From positions 186,823,044 to 186,887,043 of the forward strand of contig CM057344.1 in the NCBI GenBank assembly GCA_030015575.1: a stretch of DNA of 64,000 nt, in the 5' to 3' direction. A program made the translations under genes and the position numbers. Source of the stretch: Agapanthus africanus. Lineage: Eukaryota; Streptophyta; Magnoliopsida; Asparagales; Amaryllidaceae. The notes beneath the pieces were generated by a model. That model made no database searches and was not told the DNA's origin. It saw nothing but the letters and a program-made list of their open reading frames with translations. Of this stretch, positions 10,592 to 23,200 are shown piece by piece. Within the stretch, counting starts at the first letter, position 1. Every line of letters begins with the position of its first letter.

Positions 10592-13451
10592 CTAGCTCGG
10601 TCCAACTCCACCTCTGAAAAACGCTAGAATCTGGCGCGCCTGCTCCTCGGTCAATAAATCATGCAATTCGGCGCGTGCGGGAGTCTGAGCGGGCTGTGGA
10701 GCTGGCGATGTGGTCTGCGCTGCCGCCGTCGAGGTAGTGGCTTGCGGAGCCGCGGCTGAGGGTGCCCGAGCGGGCGGTGGAGCTATAGGAGCTGTCTGCG
10801 GAACCGCAGCCGATGTAGTGGCTTGCGGAGCCGCAGCCGAAGGAGATGCATGTGGAGGCTCGGCCAATGTACCCTGTCTCGTCTGGACCTAACGTGTGTA
10901 ATAAGCGTGTAAGAACTGTGTATTATTCGAATTCGTATCATTATCAAATTATTCCAAAACCCCATTTGGATATCTAGTTTGGAAAACCGTAGTTTATTTT
11001 AATTAGATATGTATGTATGATTAATCAAACCTAAGTCTACAACCAAATAAGCTCAGGCTACGTACTAATATTGGATATGTTGATATCTACAATATGACAT
11101 GATATTTTACTATTAAGTAGTATACATACTAGCATCTCCTTCAACTCCTGAACGGTGGCCTTCAAGCTCTCCAGTTCCGCTGGACACATCGCTCACCGGA
11201 GACGGAGGAAGTAACCGCCGGGGTGGAGTCCAACCTTATATGGACCCTGCTAGGGCCCAGTCTCCGGCCTCTCTCCCAACCTCCGTGGTGCCCTCCGTGT
11301 GCGGCATCCAGGACTGGGGTCAGCAGCCTCGGATCGCTCTGTCTGGTAAAATCGATCCCCGAGTTCTCGGCCTGCTCAACCACCCGCTCCTACACCCATA
11401 TTAAGCGGTAAAGTATAAGTATAAAATTTAAATTTGAACCTTCCAAAACTAAAATTTCAAATATGGGTTGAATAAATATTAACACTTACGCAATACTCCT
11501 GGGTAGGGACGTCGGGATATCGAAGCTCGCCCGTGGCGGGATCTGTCGAGGTGCCGTGGACGGCAAGATATGCGGACAGCACGCTCGGTGTACCACCTTG
11601 CGCCAGGGTCTGAGCTGTCTGCAATATTAGAAAATAACTCTTAATATTAGATATATTAGAAAATAACTCTTAATATTGCATTATATCACAAAGGCCGGTC
11701 TATTGTAATTTACCGATAACTCCATGGCTCGAGTAATATTTCTCGAGCCACTTGTGTAAGTGGGGCGACCCCTCTTCGCCGATTTCCTATTCTCTATATT
11801 TTGAGCGGCCTATTTCTGCACAACGCATTCACATTTAATTTTCTAATTAAGGAACATAAAAAAATAAATTATATCCTAAACAATGAATTATATTTAAAAT
11901 ACATACATGTTTGCGTTGAGAGTCGAAATATTCGCACAATAGAGGCCATGTCTCTACGTCGACTCTCGCAAACGCCGGAGTAGATAGGAGGGCCGCTCTC
12001 TCTGCCTCGGGGGTCGCCATCCAAAAGAAGTAGCAGTCGACCTTCAGCTTATTCCTGTTGTATCGGACCTTGGTCTGCATGTTCTTCATCAGGCCATTGT
12101 ACAGAGCATGAAGGTCGAGCACCCTCTCAGGGTGATCAGGGTCGAGTACAGGCTGAAAATCGTAATCCGACTGAAAATACAAAAAAAACATTGTTATTAG
12201 ATTGCAAGTGTTAATAATAAATATATTGGATAAATCAAATGAAAATATATATTAATACACGAGCTTGATCAAAGAAGAGGGCGAATGAGCGCCGGTGCTG
12301 CTCGCCCCACTCAACGTGAAGTGGATAGTTCTTCACGAGCCGGCTCTCGTCCCTCATATACCGGCCGAACCTCTCGGCATGAGGACCGGTATAGCGATAG
12401 TCAAGGATAAAAAGAGGGGGAATGCTACCTCCCCCTTAGCCTTGTCAGGCCTCATCCTATGGGACTGATTCGGGCCTCGAGTCCCCCTCTGGGGATGGGG
12501 AGGCCTTGCGTCTGCAAGAAATATCAAGACAATCAATATTAAGATAAAGTTATATTAAGAAATCAAGGTTAACTGAAAATTTAAGTGTGATATATACCTC
12601 CGGTGACTAAAGCACGAGCCTGGGCCCGGGCAGCAGCACGAGCGGGACGATAGTTCCTCCGGTGAGGAACAGCCGGGGTCCCGGATGCGGACGCATCCCC
12701 TCCAACTAGAAAATAAATATTGACGCTAAATTTCCATGAAATTCATATTTATTCTATAGAGCATATGTAAAATGAATAAATATTTTATATTTATTCATAC
12801 TAACCTACAGACGATGCGGAAGGTACGAAAGAGGCAGGAGTAGCCCTTGCGTCAGATGTGGACGCACCACCTATAATTAAATAATTAAAAATAGATTATA
12901 TAAGTAATTGCAAAAAGAATGTGTAGATCAATAATATAACGTTCTAAATCAATATGCATGTACTATAGGATATATAAATATACCCGCAGGTGCGGTGGTG
13001 TCACCACCTACAGCTAGACAATAATAAAAATTACTATCTAAGTAAGAGCAAAAGGAATGTGTGTATATTTATGATATAGCATTCTAAATTAATATACATG
13101 CACTATATGATATATAAACATATTTGGAGCAGCGGGAGTGGCCTCTGTCCCTGATGTGGACGCATCACCAACAACTAGACAATCAAACATTGACAAGATA
13201 AGTAATTTTGACATAAAAATGCTTGAATATCTATAATATTACATTCAAAATGGATATGCGTGTAATATACCTGGAGGTGTGGCAAAATCCACACGGAAGG
13301 AGGTATCCGAAGGGGTCTCCGATCTGGGTGCAAGACCGGCCCTCTGAATCTCCCTACGCAGCTCTCTGGACGGCAGAACTGCTCTGCCTCTGCCTCTGTC
13401 TCTGCCGCGGCTGGAGCTCCTGCCGCCCCTCGCTGCTCCTGACATTGTCAT
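10592..13451 (-). pseudogene. Transposase_24-like (TNPA-type) accessory gene, about 11 exons
   Basis: Likely exons, read right to left, are 13451-13271, 13174-about 13128, 13013-12984, 12870-12805, 12705-12598, 12511-12261, 12170-11907, 11809-11714, 11618-11490, 11389-11130 and 10888-10592. Most have GT and AG borders. The product has an Arg/Gly-rich N-terminus, then Ala/Ser/Pro-rich repeats, then a conserved core: PHAERFGRYMRDE in exon 6, WMATPEAERAALLS in exon 7, ENRKSAKRGRPTYTSGS in exon 8. It then has a short Leu/Glu-rich helix (ELESLKATVQELKEM) and a Pro/Ala tail with a doubled APQATTS repeat ending at a TAG at 10592. This layout fits the plant Transposase_24 family found in CACTA elements, thought to bind subterminal repeats. 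Damage: frame breaks near 12415 (C run) and inside the 11130-11389 exon, and a lost donor at about 13128. Confidence 0.65.
12598..13174 (-). repeat. Tandemly duplicated mini-exon/intron modules
   Basis: Four consecutive exons of 30-108 bp begin with variants of GGTGATGCGTCCACATC and encode G-D/G-A-S-x-S-G-T-x-A-T-P-like repeats. They start 141-167 bp apart. The introns between them are also alike (…CATGTACTATAGGATATATAAATAT). The module therefore multiplied as exon plus intron. Confidence 0.6.
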
Positions 13452-13491
13452 TAAATCTAGATAAACGGTTCGTGGACGCATTAGACAATCA

Positions 13492-16400
13492 TTAAAAGTA
13501 TTGACTATATATGTATAGATCGTAAAATATGAAGTAATAATATAACATTACTGATATCCTTTTTCGTTTCGTGGGCGCATTATACATATCTACTTGGATT
13601 TCATCGTCGATGTCATTTCCAACCCACGTAAGTTCATGATCGGCCGAAGACAACCCGTCCTTCGAAATAGTCGGTCGGAGCACTTTAAGCCTTCTCTCTT
13701 CTTCATCCTCATCGCTGTCCTCGAATTTTAGGACATCGTAGATATCTCTGGGTTTCCATCGGCATACAACACTCCATCCCGGATGCTTCAAACACTGTGA
13801 GTAGTATACTTGGAATGCTTGGTTCGGAAAGATAAACGGATCTTCCTGACCGTAAAATCGAAGTGTGTTCACACTGGTCAATCCATATTCATCTTTCCAA
13901 GTCCCAAGATTGCTTCTCCACTTATCCGTATCGGTTTGCGTATCGTACCAAGTACACTGGAATATATAAAAGGGTTCTGATCGTCCGGGATAGTGGATGC
14001 CGAGTATACAATTTAAGTACCCATAATAAATCACACCGTCCGATCCTACCGTCGCAATCCCACTATTCTGAGTGGTTCTAAATATTTCTATGTTCTTAAC
14101 TTCGAATTTGTATCCAAGGACACCAAATCCTTTGTAATATGCAACCTCCATACTAGGAAATTGAGCTAAACATCTTGAATCACTCTCAAATGATACAGAC
14201 AAGTTCGGATCGTAGAGCTAACAAAACAAATTTTACGAAAATTACATAACGATACTAGTTTAGATTAAAACTGATAGCAATAAAATGTTATTCGAATAAC
14301 TTACATGATCTGTGACCCAATCACAAAAATTATCCTGATGATATTTTTCCAATCGTTCTTCGTTCCAATCAGGATGCCCCTCACGTACCTCGTTAAAATG
14401 AATTCTGTTTTCGACAAATAATGGTGACATTAATATTATATCATTTCATACACACACAAACACAAATATAACAATTAATCCAAAAAAACTTACTCTTTAA
14501 TTTGTTCAAGACATGCGCAATTAAGCAAGATAAACCGGTATATCTTGTTGATAAACATAGTGTCTACCCTCTTATACTCGGCTTTACCATATGGCCCGTC
14601 TTGAATTCTTCGAGGCCGGTTAAGTCTTGTCTCAATGTTCTCGTCCAGATAGCGGGAACAAAATGTGGTTGCTTCATCAAGAAAATAACCTTGCATGATA
14701 GAACCCTCTGGTCGATTTTTATTGCGTATATACTTTTGAAGAGTGTAGAGATACCTAATGAAAATATGTTGAATAAATAAATACGGGCATACAGGACAAC
14801 AATAAATTTATAAATTGCACGAAACGAAAAATTACACATACCTCTCGACGGGATACATCCATCGATATTGTACCGGTCCGGCTAACTTAGCCTTAGTTGC
14901 AAGATGAACCGTCAAGTGTATTATGATATCGAAGAATGACGGTGGGAAAATACGCTCAAACTTGCAAAGTATCAACGCAATAGAATTTTCTAGTTTATCC
15001 AGCGTCACAACCTCCAGTGTTTTAGCACACAACTCTTTGAAAAAACAACATAGGTCGTTGATTACTAGACCAACCGATTCGGGGAGAGAAGTCCTGAGGG
15101 CTAATGGAAGAAGGTGCTCCACGATAATATGGTGATCATGACTTTTCAGCCTATCGATCTTGCCTTTCATAATTTTTATTTTCTTGCTGAATGATCCTGA
15201 GAAACCTGTGATAACTTTCAAATCATGCAACACCTGCAGGAATCTTTTCTTCTCCGGTTGTGATATATGATAAGCGGCATTGGGAAGTACAAACTTGCCC
15301 TGTTTATCCGCTACCGGTCTAGGGTGCAATTAACTTCTTATTCTCCACTCCTGTAGATCCATCCGAGCATTCAGGTTGTCTTTCGATTTCCCGTTTTTAC
15401 AAAGAAGCAAGTTAAGTATATGCTCTGATACTCCCTTCTCTATATGCATGACGTCCAGACAATGATACACTAAATTTGTTGACCAGTACGGAAGCTCGAC
15501 GAAAATGCTTAACTTGTTCCAAAATGGTGGTTTGACCTGTTTCGTCGGATCCATCCCGAAGGTCTCATTATTGTAACCATCCCATTGAGCAGTCACGTCC
15601 TCTCCGGACAATGGAGATGGAGGTCCAAGAAGCTCCTGATGACCATCAAAGTAAACCGTGTCTAACCTATAAGGGTGGTCTGGAGGCAGGAAACGTCGAT
15701 GGCTGCAATAACAAACTTTCCTGCTAAAATTCAAGAATTTCGATATTGTGTGTTCATGGTAATGAGGACATGCTTTGTGACCATGTACGGACCAACCTGA
15801 TAGCATTCCATACGCAGGAAAGTCATTAATTGTCCACATTAAAGCCGCACGCAGTATGAAGGTTGTATTTGTGTTTGCATCGTATGTTTCTACACCATCA
15901 ATGAACAAAGATTTCAACTCCTCGATCAGAGGTCGGAGATAGACGTCGATATTGTTCCCCTGTGAGTTTGGTCCGTCGATAAGAAGAGACATCATAAAGT
16001 ATGATTGGTCCATAGCCAACCAATGCGACAGATTATAAATTATCATTACAACGGGCCATGTGCTGTGACTTCCAGCCATATAGTTGAATGGGCAGAAGCC
16101 ATCAGTAGCCAGTCCGAGCCGGACATTGCGAGGATCGCTATTGAATATTGCGTACCTCCTATCGAAATCCTTCCATGCCGGTGAATCTCTTGGATGGCTC
16201 ATTTTTCCATCTTCACTTGGAGGAGCACGGTTATGCCAAATCATTACTTCGGCTGTTTTCTTGCACCTGAATAGCCTCTGTAGCCTCTGTGTTATGGGAA
16301 AGTATCGTGCTATCTTGACAGGTATATCAGGCTTCTTATTAGAATCTTTCGGCTTATACCTGGCCTCTCTGCATGTTGGACACTCTTTCAAATCTGAATT

Positions 16401-17126
16401 CTCTTTCTGGTACAACACGCAGTTTTTAGGACATGCTTGAATCTTCTCGCACTTTAGACCCAAATCAGACATCATCTTCTGGGCTCCGTACCAGCTGTCG
16501 GGCACGTTATTTCCCGGGGGTATAGAATCTTTCAAGAATGAAAGAAGCATTGTGAATGACTTGTTGCTCCATCCATTTAGGCACTTAATCTGGAAAAGTT
16601 GGACGAACCATGAGAGGGTGGAATACTTCGCATTCTCATAAATTGGTTTTCTAGCACCATTCATGAAATTTTCATATTTATCCGCACGCGGTCCTTGACC
16701 GGAAGGAATGTCATCTTTGGTACGAATAGATTCACTTAGGGCAGCCTCTACCATATTCTCCATTTCTTCTGATGGAAATAAATTACCGTCTTCTCCTTCT
16801 GCCGCATTACCGAATTCTTCTTCTTCTCCTGCCGCATTATCGTGTTCTCCTTCTTCTTCTGCCGCATTACTGCATTCTTCTCCTTCTCCGTGATATTTCC
16901 AAGTTGTATAAAGTCTAGTAAACCCATATTTTACAATATGAAGCTCTGCCAATTCTACCTTCTTCCAGTACTTATTGCCACATCTATCGCACGGACAGAG
17001 AATCTTCTCTATTATGATCTTATTATGTGCGCATGCAAATTCAATGAAAGCAGCAACTCCTGCGATAAACTTAGGTTGCATACATTATTGCCAATCCACA
17101 TACATCCAGTTCTTAACTCTGACGTA
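13492..17126 (-). pseudogene. tnp2-type CACTA transposase, two in-frame stops
   Basis: The reading frame begins near 17126 with a WMYVDWQ-type start of the transposase-associated domain. It is interrupted by TAA at 17085-17087, continues (CPCDRCGNKYW) through the tnp2 domain (LGLATDGFCPFNYMAGS, NDFPAYGMLSGWSVHG, HRRFLPPDHPYR), and meets a second TAA at 15330-15332. It then continues in the same frame through DUF4218 (LKSHDHHIIVEHLLP, FPPSFFDIIIHL, GPVQYRWMYP). GT-AG introns lie at 14755-14841, 14405-14493 and 14219-14304; the last exon carries DUF4216 (GVIYYGYLN). The usual CPYC pair after the tnp2 core reads CPHYH, so a Cys is missing. tnp2 proteins catalyse cut-and-paste excision; this copy cannot make a full protein. 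The end at 13492 is uncertain and may be spliced onward. Confidence 0.8.
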
Positions 17127-18209
17127 CTCATGGGCTATGTTAGACTGTATAACATATAAATTGTAGGTTATGGTGACTATATTGAGAAATATAAGAACGG
17201 GATGGTTACTGACAAAGGAGAAAATCCGTGTATATGCTTTGTGTGTGCGTTTGTCATTGAAAAGAATAAATTACCGAACGTATGTTAACCGATAGACGGG
17301 GACTAAGTGGCGCTTTTAGTTTCATATATGAGTATCGATGAGAATATGAAGGTTTCATATTATCATCGAGTATCATATATTGGTTTTAACTTGAACATCT
17401 CGAATCACTCTCTAATTATGCGTTTGTTGTGTATTCTTATTGTATGTGTGTGTTCCGGCTGTCGGGGGTAAGGTTTCTATCTCATTAAGAATGTATAGAG
17501 CGAACACCCATCACTTGTGCTTTCAACCGTTTCGAGTAAATTTCGGCAGCACCTCTCCGCTGTTCTCCGAGTATACTGTAATAGAATAGATAATCATTTC
17601 AAAGCTGTGAAACAACGTTGAAATGAACATCTAATCTATTTTTGTACACGGAGAACCAGCGGAAAGGTACCGAGGAAATATCTCGAAACGGATGAAAACA
17701 CAAGTGAATGAAGGTGTTTGCTTTATACATTCCTAACCTGTCCACACGGGACAAATCTATCGGTTACCATACGATTGAATCTTCTCGTCGCATAGACTAT
17801 ACAACGGTTGTTAGTATCGAGCTATACCGTCCGATATTTAACAACGTTCGTATAGTTCTATGTCACGACGAATATCGCACGTATGTTAACCGATAGACGG
17901 GGACTAAGTGGCGCTTTTAGTTTCATATATGAGTATCGATGAGAATATGAAGGTTTCATATTATCATCAAGTATCATATATAGGTTTTAACTTAAACATC
18001 TCGAATCACTCTCTAATTATGCGTTTGTTGTGTATTCTTGTTGTGTGTGTGTGTTCCGGCTGTCGGAGGTAAGGCTTCTATCCCATTAAGAATGTATAGA
18101 GCGAACACCCATCACTTGTGCTTTCAACCGTTTCGAGTAAATTTCGGCAGCACCTCCCCGATGTTCTTCGAGTACACTGTAATAGAATAAATAATCATTT
18201 CAAAGCTGT
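17127..18209. repeat. 601-bp tandem repeat between tnp2 and its 5' end
   Basis: Copy 1 runs from about 17281 to 17881. Copy 2 runs from 17882 to 18209 and resumes after element I at 38121-38387. A partial copy 3 runs from 38388 to about 38560. Landmarks are TATGTTAACCGATRGACGG and CTAAGTGGCGCTTTTAG. Each unit holds an imperfect inverted repeat. The region lies in what would be the leader intron or promoter-proximal part of the transposase gene; its role is unknown. Confidence 0.8.
17488..17737. repeat. Imperfect inverted repeat of about 250 bp
   Basis: The left arm (GAATGTATAGAGCGAACACC…) and the right arm (…GGTGTTTGCTTTATACATTC) are reverse complements with roughly 75% match by eye, centred near 17612 at GAAACAACGTTG. 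In copy 2 of the 601-bp repeat this centre is where element I inserted. Confidence 0.6.
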
Positions 18210-18214
18210 GAAAC

Positions 18215-20256
18215 TGTAAGTCCACGTTGCCCACCCCGGTACTTGCGGGGAGGCGGAAAACGGAATAAAAAATCGAATTTTTATGAGCTTAGGCAACATG
18301 GACTAGACAAAGAAGGATCTTTGCTAAACAAAAACAAGCTAAAGCTAACTAGAAACTAGCTAAGTGCTAGAAAGGTTATACCTTAGGCTTTATGTCCTTC
18401 TCTCCTTGCTCCTTGGAGTGGTGGAAGGAGGTCACCTTAGTCGTCTTCTCACGTCGAAGAAAGATCCATTCGAAAGCCTCGACCTTTGGCTTCAACTCCA
18501 AGCTAGAAGTAACTAGGGTGCAAGAAGTGCTAATCCTTGAACCCTAGATGAGAGTAGAGATTATCAAGAGAGGGTTTTTCTCAAGCTCAAGTGTTTCTCA
18601 ACACATGAGAGGGGAGAGCTTGAGGGAGAGGAAGAACAAGAGAGAGAATGTGAATAATAGAATGAGAGAATAATATGAAGCATTCTCTCATATATGTGAA
18701 TTATTGTAATTAGATAATTAGTGAGATAATTGTCATGGCTAAATCAAGACATGACCATTATCATTTCATTTTTAATGCAAATTGCAAGGATCAAAGAGCA
18801 TCTTCCAAATGAAATGATGATGGTCAAAGTGTCAACCAAGGTCAACAAGTCAAGAAGGTCAAATGGTCAACAACCATAACCATGCACAATTATTAAACTA
18901 ATATCAATTAACAATAATACACACATGAGCATTAGGGTTAATAAAATGACAATAGTCATTAACCCTAATCAAAGTCTTCTACCTCTGTCTCAAGCAACTG
19001 TGCATACGCACCCGTATTCGTGATCCGAGGAACGCGAATACAATGAGAAAAACCAATCCTAAATCATATACTAGGATCCGGCTTAAACCAAAGCCCGCTA
19101 GTATAAGCTGTCCGGACAGCAAACGTGCACAAGTGCGCGGATGTGAACGAACCCTGTCGCAAAACCATGCGACCTCTACTCATTTTGCCTAAAGGCGAAT
19201 AGCTCTCTGTGTGGGACTCTAAAGACTCGACACTGCGCTGGCAGTGGGTTTAACCACAGACCGCAAGCGGCACTAGCTGTACGTAACGGTCCCCAGGTAG
19301 ATGTCGATAAGAAAACTGACGAGGCGAACCCCATATGAACTCCTACTGAGCCTGTATGTGACAATCTCCGTACAGTCCGGTCTGTTCGTCTGATACATCG
19401 CATGGCGGGCCTAGGGGGCGGTGAACGTCAGTCCCCTAATAGCGATACAAGTCGTGTCGGAGTGTAGCCCAGAACACCCTGAGATAACACTGGAAACCTA
19501 CCAGTATATCTCGCTTGCCCTGGCCAGGGACTACTCGTGTAATGGCTCTCCTGGACACAGCGCGATGTCAACCCCCAATACCGGGAGAGACGAATCCTGT
19601 CTAACCGTCACTGCCTCCAAGTGCTTCGGGACTGCACCTAAAAACTACCTGTTTGCACGACTCCTTTGATCCGTGGTAGGGTAGTAATCAAAGTGCAGTG
19701 GGAACACACTCGAGGCGAAGTGACAGTGTCAAGTCAGCGGACTAAGATGTACTCATGTCACCTTGGAACTGATAACTGACGATAGGTATAATACCAACCA
19801 ACAGTTCCCGACGAGTCCTGTCCAGTGTACTCGTAACCTAACGAGCAACCGCATACTATCTCAAGTACGACGTACTGACGGCTGTGGGACAGACCGTCTC
19901 CCACGCTGGGATGAGAGGCGCATACGCTAGTCTACTCCGGAGTATCGATGCCCTGTCTCGATAGTCCAACGACTAGGGACCTGTATAAGGATATGCTTAT
20001 AGATCACCCAGCTCCTACGAGTGTGAGCGCCATCACAACGCTGGTAATCAAGCAAAGATCCTAAGGGCTCTACTAATATGTATATCAGCGATATGCTAAA
20101 ATAAACACATGCACATATTAAAGCAGAGACAAACCAAGCAGCATACTACCATTTCGAGCAAGATTGTATATACAACTGTGAATATCCCAAGCTTTCATTA
20201 AGTAATATACAAACTAGTATGATACAATAATGGCCTCTAGGGCATATACACTAACA
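18215..20256 (-). repeat. 3' LTR of element I
   Basis: Ends are TGTAAGTCC… and …CTAACA as written on the plus strand, 2042 bp. On the element's own strand it begins TGTTAGTGTATATGCCC next to the polypurine tract. The many short reading frames inside have no recognisable product. Confidence 0.9.
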
Positions 20257-20269
20257 ATCTCCCACTTGC
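20257..20269 (-). promoter_or_regulatory. Polypurine tract of element I
   Basis: GCAAGTGGGAGAT on the minus strand lies immediately before the 3' LTR. It is the plus-strand primer in copia replication. Elements II and III have the same tract. Confidence 0.85.
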
Positions 20270-20270
20270 A

Positions 20271-23200
20271 CTAAGGCCATGTACTGGCGTATCGAAGACC
20301 TATCATCTCGATCAGCCGCTCGAACTGAGTCTGGGGCAAGGCCTTGGTGAATGGATCTGCTGTGTTATCTTCTGAAGCAACCCTCCGAACCTCGATCTCC
20401 TGGCGATCAACGATCTCCCTGATCAGGTGATACCGCCTCAAGATGTGTCTGGATTTCTGATGGGACCTGGGTTCCTTCGCTAAAGCTATAGCTCCGTTGT
20501 TGTCGCAATACAGCGGTATTGGATCAACAATGGTAGGAACCACCTGAAGCTCCGTGAGGAACTTCTTCATCCAGACAGCTTCCTTTGCGGCATCGCAAGC
20601 AACTATGTACTCCGCTTCCATAGTTGAGTCAGCAACGGTCTCCTTCTTGGAACTCTTCCAGCAAACCGCCCCTCCATTGAGGGTAAAGACATAACCCGAC
20701 ATGGACTTGGAGTCATCCTTGTCACTCTGGAAGCTGGAGTCAGCAAAGGCCTCGAGCTGGAGGTCTTTTCCGCCATACACCAAGAACATCTCCTTAGTCC
20801 TTCTCAGGTACTTGAGAATGTTCTTTACCGCTATCCAGTGTTTTTCCCCAGGGTTTGACTGATACCGGCTTACAACGCTCAATGCGTATGCTACATCTGG
20901 TCTGGTACACAACATCGCATACATTATAGAGCTACCGCAGAAGCGTAGGGTATAATAGACATGTGATCCCTTTCCAAATCAGTCTTGGGAGACATCTCTT
21001 TGGAGAGGGTGATCCCGTGACAAGTCGGTAGATTACCGCGCTTGGAATCTTCCATACTGAATCTTTTCAGTATGGTGTCGATGTACCTTGACTGTGAAAG
21101 TCCCAACATCCTCTTAGATCTATCACGATAGATCTGGAACCCCAGAATGTAGTTGGCATCGCCCAGGTCCTTCATGGAGAACCTCTGCGACAAGAATTCT
21201 TTGACTGACTGTAGCATAGGAATATCATTTCCTATTAGGAGAATGTCATCTACGTACAAGACGAGAAAAACTACAGTTCTCCCTACAATCTTACTGTAAA
21301 TGCATGGTTCATCTGGGTTTTTGATAAAGTCGAATTCTTTGACAGTATCATCAAAGCAGATGTTCCAACTCCGCGATGCCTGCTTAAGTCCATAGATGGA
21401 CTTTAGCAACTTGCACACTCTACCGCTGCTCCCACTCTGATTGAATCCCTCCGGCTGATCCATATAGACGCACTCTTCCAAATTTCCATTTAGGAAAGCC
21501 GTCTTTACGTCCATCTGCCAGATTTCATAATCGTGGAAGGCAGCAATGGCAAGAAGGATCCGAATGGATTTCAGCATAGCCACTGGAGAAAAGGTCTCGT
21601 CATAGTCCAAGCCAGGTCTTTGACGAAAACCCTTTGCAACAAGTCTAGCTTTATAGGTCTCAACCTGTCCATCTACACCAATCTTCTTTCTGAAGATCCA
21701 TTTGCAGCCTACGGGTTTTACCCCTTCTGGAGCAAAGTCCAAAGTCCAAACTTTGTTGGTGTACATGGACTCCATCTCGGCCCGCATTGCATCCAGCCAT
21801 TTTACCGAGTCTCCGCTCTGGATGGCTTGCTGGAAGCTAGTAGGCTCACCATAATCCATGGTGCAATCCTCTCTATCCCCGTCTATGAGAAAACCGTAGT
21901 ATCTCTCGGACGGATGAGACTGCCTACTACTCCTGCGGAGTGGCGCTGGGATGTCCGGTTCTCTTGAGACTTCTGGTTCTTTCAAGCTTTCAGTAATAGC
22001 TTGTGGTTCTGGAATTTCTTCCAGTTCTATAGTGCTCCCACTTATCTGATTTTCTAAAAATTCAGTTTCTAAGAAGTGGGCATGCTGAGAAACAAAAACC
22101 TTTTGTTCCTCTGCGGAATAGAAAAGATACCCCCTGGAGTTCTTTGGGTATCCCACAAACTTACACAGTACTGAACGTGCCTCGAGCTTGTCCACATGCT
22201 GCTTTTTTACAAAAGCTAGACATCCCCATGTCTTAAGGTACTTGAGACAGGGTTTCTTCCCACTCCACATCTGATATGGGGTGGTAGGCACAGTCTTGGT
22301 TGGAGCCTTGTTCAAGAGATATGCAGCTGTTTCTAGCATATAACCCCAGAAGGATCGCGGCAACTCAGCCTTACTCATCATGGAACGAACCATATCCAAT
22401 AGGGTTCGATTCCGCCTTTCCGATACACCGTTGTGTTGTGGTGTGTATGGAGGAGTAAGCTGAGAGATAATTCCATTCTCTTTTAAGTAGCCCAGAAACT
22501 CGGCACTCAAGTATTCACCACCTCGATTAGATCTCAGTGTCTTGATACTTTTGCCTGTTTGTTTTTCAACTTCATTCTTGTATTCTTGAAATTTCTCAAA
22601 GGCCTCGGATTTGTGCTTCATCAAGAAGACATGCCCATACCTAGAGAAATCATATGTGAAAGTAATGAAGTATGAATAACCACTTCGCGCATGTGTAGAC
22701 ATTGGACCACACACATCACTGTGTATGAGTCCCAAGAGCTCACTCGCTCTTTCTCCGTGTCCAGTGAACGGAGTCTTTGTCATCTTTCCCATGAGACAAG
22801 ATTCACAAGTGGCATAAGACTGATACTCAAACAGATTCAAGTATCCCTCTTTATGTAACTTTGTTAACCGTATCTCATTAATGTGACCCAGTCTACAATG
22901 CCATAAGAAAGCCTGATTTGTTTCCGGAGACTTTCTTTTAAGTGTGTTCTGGACACTGAAGATCTGAGCTTGATTCAATACGTATATCCCGTTTTGTAAT
23001 GTACCTGACCCAATCAGAACTTGATTTAGGTGGATATTAACTACATCGCTTACAAAAGTAAAATCATATCCTTCCTTAGAAATTAAGGATACAGATATGA
23101 TATTACAAGTCGCACCTGGTACATAAAAACAGTTACGCAGAATCAATATCTGCCCAGTTGTTAGTCCTAGATGATATTCCCCTATGGATTCAGCATACAT

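Noticed and set aside
10710-10892. Ala/Gly-rich plus-strand frame
   Set aside because: It is the antisense of the Pro/Ala-rich tail exon of the Transposase_24-like gene.
21533-21967. 144-residue frame antisense to the pol of element I (similarly 29858-30205 in II)
   Set aside because: It is a mirror of the conserved pol coding sequence, with no independent support.
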